Assembly: GCA_003280295.1 (NCBI GenBank)
Contig: QCFI01000008.1
Coordinates: 1-62,680 of the forward strand
Reading direction: 5' to 3'
Source: Prochlorococcus sp. AG-363-C20
Lineage (GTDB): Bacteria > Cyanobacteriota > Cyanobacteriia > PCC-6307 > Cyanobiaceae
DNA: 62,680 nt
Shown: in pieces, positions 56,487 through 62,680 of the stretch
Position numbering within the stretch: the first letter of the stretch is position 1
How the letters are laid out: the number at the start of each line of letters is the position of its first letter
Notes under the pieces: generated by a model
What the model was told of the DNA's origin: nothing
The model's database searches: none
Seen by the model: the letters and a program-made list of their open reading frames with translations, nothing else
Made by a program: the position numbers and the translations under genes

Positions 56487-56822
56487 TTAACGCCAAATCC
56501 GTAAAAATTTAAACAGGCTAATAGTCCAGGAGTCCCATCTTGTCTTACCTGAACTATCTCCTTGATAACGAAGATTCTCATCACCCAAATTCACCAAAGC
56601 TTCTTTATTTTTCCACCAAATCCAATCCCTGATTGGTGGGTTCTGCCGCAGGTCATCACGAGTAAGGCTAAGTCCTAACTGTGATGAGACATCAAGAAGA
56701 ACATCCAACATTTCCTCCGCATCCTTGCAATGAGACAAAGTCTCATTGATTTTTTCAGCCCCATCAAGTGACTCAACAAGTAATTTGAGCCTCTCTTTGA
56801 CAGGTGAATTTGTATATTCCAT
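56487..56822 (-). CDS. Helical hypothetical protein (Nif11-like segment)
   Basis: A 111-aa protein. Residues 8-65 (VKERLKLLVESLDGAEKINE to SSQLGLSLTRDDLRQN) have the helix-turn-helix-like pattern of Nif11 leader domains (hydrophobic helix, GLSLTxDDL). There is no double-glycine cleavage site or precursor core; it ends with a Trp-rich segment (IRDWIWWKNKEALVN). A Nif11-type fold is a possibility only. Confidence 0.45.
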   Translation of the reverse strand: MEYTNSPVKERLKLLVESLDGAEKINETLSHCKDAEEMLDVLLDVSSQLGLSLTRDDLRQNPPIRDWIWWKNKEALVNLGDENLRYQGDSSGKTRWDSWTISLFKFLRIWR

Positions 56823-56962
56823 GTGACTAATTTAAGCAATTTCAGGCAGATAAACAAAATAAATTAAATTATACATAGATCATTGCTGATTACACCTCTT
56901 GGTATGACGCCTTCTATTTCTAACTTAGCCGTAAATCACATTAAACTTAAAATATTATCAAA

Positions 56963-57322
56963 TCAAACTTTTTTATCTTTTCTTTTTGGTTTGAAGCTCC
57001 CGTCCTCAGATAGTTTTGGTTGCCATAAATGCTGCTTTAACAATATCCAAAATTGATCATCTACAAAAACACCTTGAATCCTCAGCAACTCTCTTTATAT
57101 CCAATCAGTCCCTATCCTAGAGATTTTCCCCTTCGCATTGACTACACGATGCCATGGGATATTCGAAAGCAAGTCCAATCTTCTTAGAACCCAACCAACT
57201 TGCCTAGAACATCCATATGCACCAATAATCTCAGCTATCTGTAGATAAGTAGTTACTTGACCATACGGTATTTTAGAGACAACTTCAAAAACCTTCTAAT
57301 CCAAAGATTCACCTTAGGGCAT
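56963..57322 (-). pseudogene. Alkyltransferase-like (ATL) protein, three stops
   Basis: A 120-codon frame otherwise full length for ATL proteins (about 110-120 aa), which bind alkylated guanine for repair. It reads KVFEVVSKIPYGQVTTYLQI, GAYGCSRQVGWVLRR, then NIPWHRVVNAKGKISRIG. The PWHRV with Trp instead of Cys is the ATL hallmark versus methyltransferases. Stops occur at codons 3 (TAA), 9 (TAG) and 76 (TAA, where the family has Gln in IQRELL). Each is one C-to-T change from CAA or CAG. No frameshift is seen. Confidence 0.7.
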
Positions 57323-57612
57323 AGAACAGATACATCAGAAATTTTATCAGTATTTAGACTTGTTTAATTAAACCATAGAAAATCTTTTAGTATTTAATTT
57401 GAAATTTAATGAGATGCAAGATAATGCTATGACATAAAGACAAAATAACTAGTTTGAAGACATCTTTTACAAAATTTAAAAGCAGAGTTATGCTATCAAC
57501 CTGCTCATAATTTGATAAGTTGAATTTATGCAATGGCGTCAGTTAGCGTCATCAACTCATAACATTCTCAGCTTTTCATCAACTATTTAACTCTTCTATC
57601 AACCAAATCCAA

Positions 57613-57798
57613 ATGAGACATCAATGCCGAGATTGCATTTATATTTACAATTCAGAAAAAGGTGACCCTCAAAATGGAATAGCACCAACAACAAAATTTG
57701 AAGAACTTCCCGAGAGCTGCCTATGTCCTCACTGTGGAGCAAAGAAAGCAAGATTCAAAAGTCTTAAACAAAAGCGCACTAAATATTCGGACTTTTAG
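57613..57798 (+). CDS. Rubredoxin-like protein
   Basis: A 61-aa iron-binding electron carrier. Cys5 and Cys8 (QCRDC) and Cys38 and Cys41 (CPHCG) are the four iron ligands; between them lies NSEKGDPQNGIAPTTKFEEL, the usual rubredoxin loop. The Trp normally before the second pair is Cys36 (ESCLCPHC). The C-terminus is a short basic tail without a membrane anchor, unlike the photosystem-linked RubA. Soluble rubredoxin-like role. Confidence 0.75.
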   Translation: MRHQCRDCIYIYNSEKGDPQNGIAPTTKFEELPESCLCPHCGAKKARFKSLKQKRTKYSDF

Positions 57799-58129
57799 TT
57801 GCCACGTTACATTAAGTTAGTAATTACCTATTCATAGTTTATTTAATAATAGTGAATACAAAGGGCTCATAATCATTGATAATTAATTCGGATTCTTATA
57901 TACTAAGATACAAGTGGCAGACTAGATTTCTACGGTCAAAGAAGTGTGAAGCGAGAAGATAACTGATTTCTTCTAAATAGTTAAACGTAAAAGAAGGGAA
58001 AGAGTAACCCATTCTTATAAACTAAAATATTTAGAGTTTGTAAGCTATAAAGACATCTATAATTAACTAGTAAGCATTGTATAAGAAAGATTATCGCAAG
58101 CCAAGAGTGAATCTATTAGGAATCTTCTT

Positions 58130-58378
58130 TCATTTCACTTGATACACCTTTGAACGTCCATTGCACTTTCTTACACCCCATGAAATTGGGGCTCCAGACT
58201 TTGCTTGTTCTTGTTCAACGCAAATGTTTTGATTATTCGCCCATTGAGCAACTGGGCGCAAACATACAGCAATAAAAGCTAGACAAAAGGCACATAAAAG
58301 CAAGGAGGCTCCATTAATAATTTTGTTCCAATCAACATTTTTGTTGTCGTGATTGTTAGTCATCAATATTTCAAGCAA
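58130..58378 (-). CDS. Single-span membrane protein, 82 aa
   Basis: After a polar start (NNHDNKNVDWNKIING) there is one membrane segment (ASLLLCAFCLAFIAVCLRPV), then a periplasmic part with two cysteines (NQNICVEQEQAKS and VRKCNGRSKVYQVK). Typical of small envelope proteins in marine picocyanobacteria, including a conserved-looking C-terminal CNGxxKVY. Function unknown. Confidence 0.6.
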   Translation of the reverse strand: MLEILMTNNHDNKNVDWNKIINGASLLLCAFCLAFIAVCLRPVAQWANNQNICVEQEQAKSGAPISWGVRKCNGRSKVYQVK

Positions 58379-58543
58379 TAGGCTCAGTTAGGAGACACCC
58401 TATTTCAAAAAGTTGCTTTTGCAACTTTCTTTAGTTTCCTCATCCAAAACCATTATACAAATCAAATCCAAGTTAAAGAGGCTCTAAGTCTTTTTATATT
58501 TCAATCGCTTTATAGTCAAGAAGCTTTTAGTCGTTTAGCAATT

Positions 58544-58639
58544 TTGATCCATGCTCAACAACTAGTCATCATCATTGTCATAGCAATGGTTGCAACCTCC
58601 TTATACGAGTCAATGCACCTTTTAAGTCACTACAAGTAA
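58544..58639 (+). CDS. Possible membrane micro-ORF, start unclear
   Basis: The frame is open from 58381 to 58639 (about 86 codons, text such as QVKEALSLFIFQSLYSQEAF) but has no ATG, GTG or TTG before TTG 58544. From there it encodes MIHAQQLVIIIVIAMVATSL and YESMHLLSHYK, one membrane helix. The long startless frame could be a gene that lost its start. Low confidence. Confidence 0.3.
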   Translation: MIHAQQLVIIIVIAMVATSLYESMHLLSHYK

Positions 58640-58685
58640 TCAGTAAAACCTATTGTGTGTAAAGAGCTTGAGCTTTAATAGGAAA

Positions 58686-58850
58686 ATGGAACCATTATCT
58701 ACCACAAGCAGCCAAGCAGAGCTGCTGTTTGCTCTAGGTGGAATAGGCATATTGATTGGCTCATGGTTTTTCGGACGTTTTATAACGGCAGTCTGGCGTG
58801 ATAATCCACTAATTTGGAAAGGTCGCAAAATAAACAATGAGTCAGAGTGA
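58686..58850 (+). CDS. Small membrane protein, 54 aa
   Basis: Starting at ATG 58686 (after AGG AAA): MEPLSTTSSQAELLFALGGI, then GILIGSWFFGRFITAVW and a basic end (WKGRKINNESE). One membrane segment with a GSWFFG turn. A GTG at 58653 would add 11 residues. Function unknown. Confidence 0.55.
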   Translation: MEPLSTTSSQAELLFALGGIGILIGSWFFGRFITAVWRDNPLIWKGRKINNESE

Positions 58851-59197
58851 GCCCTCCATAGAAAACAGTGATCATTTTCTATGGCCTATATTTCTTAGTT
58901 CAATAAATTTTAAACTTTAGAGCTTAAGATTTGATCCTAAAAAATTACATTGTTTTTATGTATAGCAATTTACTCTGTTTCATAAAAGCTATTTAATTTT
59001 GTCTAAAAGAAAAAAGTAATATGTAAATATAGGTTTAGAGAGTTTATATAAATGACAAGCATTTAAGCACTATTAAACTAACTAACAAAGTTAAAGTGGG
59101 CTCTATTTAACAAGGTGAAGCTATTCGCAATGAACAAAGTAACTATCTTACAGGCTTGGAGGAATAGCACTAAGATTTAAACCTCCTAAATTCATTT
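58851..59197. other. Intergenic region
   Basis: AT-rich spacer before the copy-B RNA. A TAAATT element six bases ahead of the RNA start (59188) may be its -10 box. No ORF. Confidence 0.3.
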
Positions 59198-59295
59198 GGG
59201 TATTCCTTACTAGGGCCAATGATCAAGATGAGTGCTTATATTCAGGTAAGTAGTGAGATGCCTGTTTCGGTCTGAATCTGCACAGGCCGTTTTTT
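59198..59295 (+). ncRNA. Putative structured RNA, copy B, ending in terminator
   Basis: A 98-nt element with the same start (GGGTATTCCTTAC), same-position GTGAGATGCCT and the same terminator (CGGTCTG, eight-base loop, CAGGCCG, T6) as 23087-23185. Middle parts differ in sequence but keep equal length. No ORF overlaps it in the plus direction. See copy A for structure reasoning. Confidence 0.55.
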
Positions 59296-59433
59296 ATGCA
59301 TTGAATCCATCTATAATTCCTATAACTTTTTGGGTTGGTATTATTTCAGCAACCTCTATATGATGGATCAAGATAACTCTAAAAGAAGGTAGTAAAGCAG
59401 TTAAGAAAAGAATAACCGATATAGATTAAAAGC
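59296..59433. other. Intergenic region
   Basis: Short AT-rich spacer with no feature seen. Confidence 0.25.
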
Positions 59434-59577
59434 ATGTAAAAATCACTAATCGCTTTAGGGCTTTTAATTACTGTTCAAGGTATCCTCTATCCCTAAATCA
59501 AGCAATTAGATTTACGGCTCCTCTCAGGTGTCATGATTATGAAAGAAAAATTCAACTATATACTTTCCAATTATTAG
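59434..59577 (+). pseudogene. Possible decayed small secreted or membrane gene
   Basis: ATG at 59434 is followed at once by TAA, then KSLIALGLLITVQGILYP, TAA (59494) and IKQLDLRLLSGVMIMKEKFN to a final TAG. Reading both TAA codons as former CAA gives a 47-aa protein with a signal-like start. The pattern equals the other broken genes of this zone. Short length makes chance possible. Confidence 0.3.
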
Positions 59578-59719
59578 TTGCATTAAGATAATTTTGCACT
59601 TAAAATTATCTTCAACTTATTACGAATCACATAATTAAAAGTATATTTAAGCACACTAACATGAGGGATCAAAAGCTTTATTTATGTTTCTCTTTACTAA
59701 TTTAACAGATCAATTTCCT

Positions 59720-60352
59720 CTAATTCTTTCTGAAAATAATTGAAAGATTATTTGCAGGCATTTCAATAATATTACGTTCTTCAAGTTTATTCTTCATTCC
59801 TATATCACTAACGGAATCTAAGTTGCGAATACCCCAACTTTTGTTTTGCTTCTTCAATGACTTATCAAATTGGAAATTACTTTCACTAATATGAGCACCA
59901 TTCCTTTTAAACGGTCCATATAACATCAAGAATTGATTCTTTTTTAGAAGGTTCCCAGCTTCTTCAAATAGAGACTGGGTACAAGCCCAAGAAGATATAT
60001 GAATCATGTTTATACAAATTATGGCTTCAAGAGATGTTCGGGATTCATCTGATAACGGCCAAGGCCTTTTTTGAACATCTAGATCTAATGGCTCTGGCAT
60101 CTGTGTAATTAATCCTTGATGCTTAACCCAAGCGCTAATACTTTTTCTATGAGAGAGTTCCGGATCGCTTGTTTGCCAGCAAATGCCTGGGAAACGTTGT
60201 TGAAATGTCACCCCATGTTCTCCACTCCCACTGGCTATTTCTAGAACAAGACCATTTTGAGGCAGAAATTCCGAAAGGACATCTCCTATGAAGCCTCTAT
60301 TCCTTTCAGTTGCAGGATAGAAAAGCCTCTCATCCATTTGTTTATTAGTCAA
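59720..60352 (-). CDS. DUF938 SAM-dependent methyltransferase-like protein
   Basis: A 210-aa protein of the DUF938 family: MDERLFYPATERNRGFIGDV, LVLEIASGSGEHGVTFQQRF (motif I), WQTSDPELSHRKSISAW and INMIHISSWACTQSLFEEAG. The family has the class I methyltransferase fold; its substrate is not known. Length is standard. Minus strand, single gene. Confidence 0.85.
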   Translation of the reverse strand: MTNKQMDERLFYPATERNRGFIGDVLSEFLPQNGLVLEIASGSGEHGVTFQQRFPGICWQTSDPELSHRKSISAWVKHQGLITQMPEPLDLDVQKRPWPLSDESRTSLEAIICINMIHISSWACTQSLFEEAGNLLKKNQFLMLYGPFKRNGAHISESNFQFDKSLKKQNKSWGIRNLDSVSDIGMKNKLEERNIIEMPANNLSIIFRKN

Positions 60353-60506
60353 AAACTGAAATTGAAGGAAGGTAAAACCTTCTACCTCACCCCTTCATAG
60401 GCTAAGTAGAAAAATTCCTTACAGATTGCCTAAACAAAAACTAAATGATTATCACCAGAAATAAAACTATTTTAAGAACCTATACGAAGAGAACACGTCT
60501 ATTCCC

Positions 60507-61100
60507 TTAAGGCTCTCTATAAATACCCAGAGCACCTATTAGTCCACCAATAAAACCACTAAAATGACCAATCCAACTAATACCCTGGGGAACATTCCAT
60601 GGGAGCAAAGATGGAAGGAAGTGGCCATAAAGTCCAAAACAGACAATAGTGAGAAGAATTGCTAGAAAACGTTTCTCTAGAAAGCCAATAAGCAACAAAT
60701 ATCCAAAGAGACCAAACACCACTCCTGAAATCCCATGAGCCGGCGTAGTCCAAAAGAATGCTTGGAATATTTCGACAAAAAAAACACAAGCCCAAACGGT
60801 TAGGTAATCACGTAGACCTTTTGAAAGGATAAGCCAACTCAAAGGAAGAAACAAAAGAGTGTTTGAGAAGAGATGGCCAAATCCACTGTGGCTGAAAGGT
60901 GCCGTAAAGATTCCTCACCATGGATACCCCACTCCCATTAGTAAATTCCAATTTCCACTAAACCAAACCTGATCAATTAGCTCCTGAAGCCAAGCAAATC
61001 CAATTAAACCCAAAGGAACTAAGAATCGAACTAATTTGGAGGTGCTGCTCATTACTACGACTATCGCATTGGCCTGCATATGGCTTACAAATTTGCACAT
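60507..61100 (-). pseudogene. Rhomboid family protease with one in-frame TGA
   Basis: One continuous frame of 198 codons is interrupted only by TGA at 60915-60917. The upstream part gives SSTSKLVRFLVPLGLIGF to LMGVGYPW; the downstream part gives GIFTAPFSHSGFGHLFSN, then HGISGVVFGLFG with the catalytic GxSG serine, and SWIGHFSGFIGG with the catalytic His. All rhomboid elements are there. The stop replaces what is probably Arg (CGA) in PW-R-GIF. It is either a fresh pseudogene or two fragments; intramembrane proteolysis would be lost. Confidence 0.65.
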
Positions 61101-61191
61101 AGCCTTTAGACAGTAGTGGGTTATGAATGTTGATTAGCCTCATAGAAAGTTCTGTTACGGTCCCCCCATAAGAATCTTCGCTAATCGATAA

Positions 61192-61473
61192 ATGAAAACA
61201 TACTCTTCTTCAACTAAACCATTGAAATGATCTCTCGCTGCTTTTACCAGTAATGAACTTGTTCTATTACCTAGAATCTCTGGTGTTTAGTTGCAAGCTA
61301 GTCTTATTTTTTCTGGTCGTTATGTAGATATCGCCGTAGAGACCGCTTTTAATTATGACCACCGCACCTTTGTTGGAGCTATATACAGCAAAACAAACAA
61401 AACAGTAAGACCAAGCTTAAGCAAATTCCAAAGGCAGCTAAAGCTGCCTTTGGAATTTGTCAATGCTGTTTAG
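61192..61473 (+). pseudogene. Small gene interrupted by TGA and TAG
   Basis: From ATG 61192: MKTYSSSTKPLK, TGA, SLAAFTSNELVLLPRISGV, TAG, then LQASLIFSGRYVDIAVETAF to LKLPLEFVNAV and a final TAG. Changing TGA to CGA and TAG to CAG restores a 93-aa protein. Its 3' end contains a perfect hairpin (61422-61459). Function unknown. Confidence 0.45.
61422..61459. terminator. Perfect 17-bp hairpin
   Basis: CAAATTCCAAAGGCAGC, TAAA, GCTGCCTTTGGAATTTG: the two arms are fully complementary, 18 bp if the T-A at the loop pairs. It lies inside the broken ORF and just before the terminator side of the copy-D RNA. It could serve either strand as a terminator, though no T-run follows directly. Confidence 0.55.
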
Positions 61474-61475
61474 GC

Positions 61476-61625
61476 AAAAAAAAGGCCCTTGCGAAACGCA
61501 CGGGACCTGGGTGATGGGGAACTTGTTTTCTAAGAGAAATTGAGCTTAAAATCAACCCCCATAAGTAGTACCTTTTCTTATCAAACATATAAGTCACACT
61601 ATAACTAGTGTGTATCTACCGATGA
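61476..61625 (-). ncRNA. Putative minus-strand RNA, copy D
   Basis: Homologous to 55659-55808 (see copy C). On the minus strand it ends CCCATCACCCAGG, then a hairpin made of TCCC / GGGC and GTGCG / CGCAA with a TTT loop, then TTTTTTTT, a clean Rho-independent terminator. A TATAGTGTGAC near 61600 may be its promoter -10. The stronger terminator here supports the minus-strand orientation of the family. Confidence 0.55.
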
Positions 61626-61660
61626 CTAATCTCTTGACTTTGACTAGTGTCAAATCAAAG

Positions 61661-61680
61661 GCCAGGTGATGGGGATTTTT
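61661..61680 (-). repeat. Partial third copy of the CCCCATCACC core
   Basis: GCCAGGTGATGGGGATTTTT on plus corresponds to the CCAGG, TGATGGGG, ATTT core of copies C and D. The flanking parts do not match. It may be a decayed copy or chance. Confidence 0.3.
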
Positions 61681-62046
61681 AGTCGACTTTCCAAAGCAAA
61701 AAGCTTCTTTTTTGCAGGGATGCTTTTTTGTTTTTTAAACACATAGCTGAAATGTAATCCTGGGGAAATGAGATCCAACCAAATTTTAGGGAGAAGCCCA
61801 ACTAGAGAATACGTAAAAGCTACCTCCAAAAGGAAGAGAGCAGAAAAGCAAGAATGAAAATCAAACTCACAAAAACATTTTTCAGGTCCGAAACTTAGTT
61901 TATTTTTGAGCTACTTTTATGGTTTCTTGATTTATGAGATAAACAACGACTACTCACCCTAAGAGGTGTTTTACTCATCACATTTAACTAATGAGTACTA
62001 AAAGGCAACTGGAATCCTTTAACAGTTTTTTAAACCTTTTAAAGCC
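61681..62046. other. Intergenic region
   Basis: No ORF with coding character; AT-rich. A stretch AAAGCAAAAAGCTTCTTTTTTGC at 61695-61716 has a small inverted repeat followed by a T-run and may end a transcript on plus. Confidence 0.3.
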
Positions 62047-62280
62047 TTAGGTCTCACCGCTGAAATCCTCGTCTTTTGGTAGCTGTAACCAACCACTGCT
62101 CCATTTTGTGCAAGTCTTCAACTCATCCCAAGAGACTTTGATTAGAAGCTCTTTTTTATTAACTGGAAATAGCTCTACCCATCTCTTTTTTCCCTTCCCT
62201 CCGAATTGTTTTACCTCGAAGTGTCGATAACCTACTCGCCTGCTTGCAGAGGTCCAAGCTTGGTTTGGAGGCCATCTCAT
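62047..62280 (-). CDS. Tryptophan-rich protein (TIGR02450 type)
   Basis: A 77-aa protein with MRWPPNQAWTSASRRVGYRH, FEVKQFGGKGKKRWVELFPV, VSWDELKTCTKWSSGWLQLP. The WTS, GYRHFEV and W..GW positions match the Trp-rich TIGR02450/DUF2389 family of cyanobacteria and marine proteobacteria. The start ATG directly abuts the stop of the upstream 42-aa gene, so they are co-transcribed. Function unknown. Confidence 0.8.
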   Translation of the reverse strand: MRWPPNQAWTSASRRVGYRHFEVKQFGGKGKKRWVELFPVNKKELLIKVSWDELKTCTKWSSGWLQLPKDEDFSGET

Positions 62281-62409
62281 TTATTTCAAAAAAGGGACTG
62301 ATTTCCCAAGAAATTCAGGGAATGAACCAACGACCACAAGTACAAAGCCTGCAACCACAGCAATAATTGCGGCATCAGTAAGTAAATCTTTCCAGCCATA
62401 GCTTTTCAT
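62281..62409 (-). CDS. Single-span microprotein, 42 aa
   Basis: From ATG 62409: MKSYGWKDLLTDAAIIAVVA, GFVLVVVGSFPEFLGKSVPF, LK. One membrane segment with a short amphipathic tail. Its stop TAA touches the ATG of the Trp-rich gene, a zero-gap operon. Not called by length-based finders. Confidence 0.65.
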   Translation of the reverse strand: MKSYGWKDLLTDAAIIAVVAGFVLVVVGSFPEFLGKSVPFLK

Positions 62410-62425
62410 CTGGTTATCTTTTTAG

Positions 62426-62638
62426 CTACTTCCTTTGCTTCTCAGGGAAACAACTAGTGACTTGAATCAAATCCAAGACTTCATTTAGATCATATGAAGA
62501 CAAATCTTTTTCTGGCAAACCACTACCTTCTTCTAATCCTCTAACTTTCATCTTTTCCATAATCAGAGCTTTCCTTTGACTCCTAGACATTGTTTTGAAG
62601 CATTCTCTTCTTTCTTTTAGAGTTTTTTTATTGTTCAT
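62426..62638 (-). CDS. Hypothetical basic helical protein, 70 aa
   Basis: A charged helical protein (NKKTLKERRECFKTMSRSQR, then KALIMEKMKVRGLEE, ending DLIQVTSCFPEKQRK) with Lys/Arg surplus and no membrane segment. It lies 16 bp upstream of the 42-aa gene on the same strand, so the three minus-strand genes here probably form one operon. Function unknown. Confidence 0.55.
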   Translation of the reverse strand: MNNKKTLKERRECFKTMSRSQRKALIMEKMKVRGLEEGSGLPEKDLSSYDLNEVLDLIQVTSCFPEKQRK

Positions 62639-62680
62639 ACCGTCATCATCTTTAGAGAAATGAAGGAGGGGAACAGAACT

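Noticed and set aside
1-62680. tRNA, rRNA, CRISPR or transposase
   Set aside because: I looked for T-loop consensus (GTTCRANNC), spaced direct repeats and transposase motifs and found none that hold up; a tRNA scan was not possible.

Overview
The window reads as chromosomal DNA of a marine picocyanobacterium, most likely a low-light Prochlorococcus. It is AT-rich, with short intergenic gaps and many very small membrane or secreted ORFs. It carries high-light-inducible (Hli) type sequences, cyanobacterial DUF families (DUF1824, DUF2811, the Trp-rich TIGR02450 type), adjoining urease and urea-ABC-transporter loci, and a B. subtilis-type SdhCAB. The genus is inferred from family recognition; no marker such as rRNA is present, and I saw no tRNA, CRISPR array, transposase or integrase.

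Layout. 1-10 kb: partial pyrC, a cation/Ca2+ exchanger, glutathione reductase, then a run of small hypothetical genes. 9.9-15.0 kb: urease, with ureDABC on minus divergent from ureEFG on plus. 15.1-20.2 kb: urtABCDE, the ABC transporter that feeds urease, preceded by an NtcA-like promoter. 20.4-26.6 kb: small ORFs, including two related microproteins and copy A of a repeated terminator-ended RNA. 27-30.2 kb: sdhCAB. 30.6-36.3 kb: an NCS2 purine-type permease, apt, mtnA and an aldolase/short-chain-dehydrogenase fusion, together suggesting salvage of methylthioadenosine or 5'-deoxyadenosine. 36.3-43.1 kb: small genes, a hairpin-rich non-coding stretch, a 32-aa Hli-like protein, DUF1643, YCII, DUF2237, a methyltransferase and CIA30. 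43.3-50.5 kb: a probable acquired cell-surface cassette (wbuB-like glycosyltransferase, fnlB/fnlA/fnlC for UDP-FucNAc type sugars, one more SDR), an 800-bp gene-free stretch and a DUF2130 protein.

51.2-62.7 kb: gamma-glutamyltransferase followed by a gene-poor zone. It holds several reading frames broken only by in-frame stop codons: an alkyltransferase-like (ATL) DNA-repair gene, a rhomboid protease and at least two or three small genes. Every one of these stops can be explained by a C-to-T change in a Gln or Arg codon. The same zone contains two related secreted microproteins with a shared C-terminal motif, copy B of the 23-kb RNA and two copies of a second putative RNA family on the minus strand.

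How the parts work together: urea enters through UrtABCDE and is hydrolysed by UreABC matured by UreDEFG. Adenine released from SAM by-products is recovered by Apt while MtnA and the class II aldolase process the ribose part. The surface-sugar cassette probably alters the O-antigen. The most novel material is the pair of repeated RNA-like families, the cluster of nonsense-broken genes and the mtnA-aldolase-SDR context. All calls come from reading the sequence by eye; no database search was possible.
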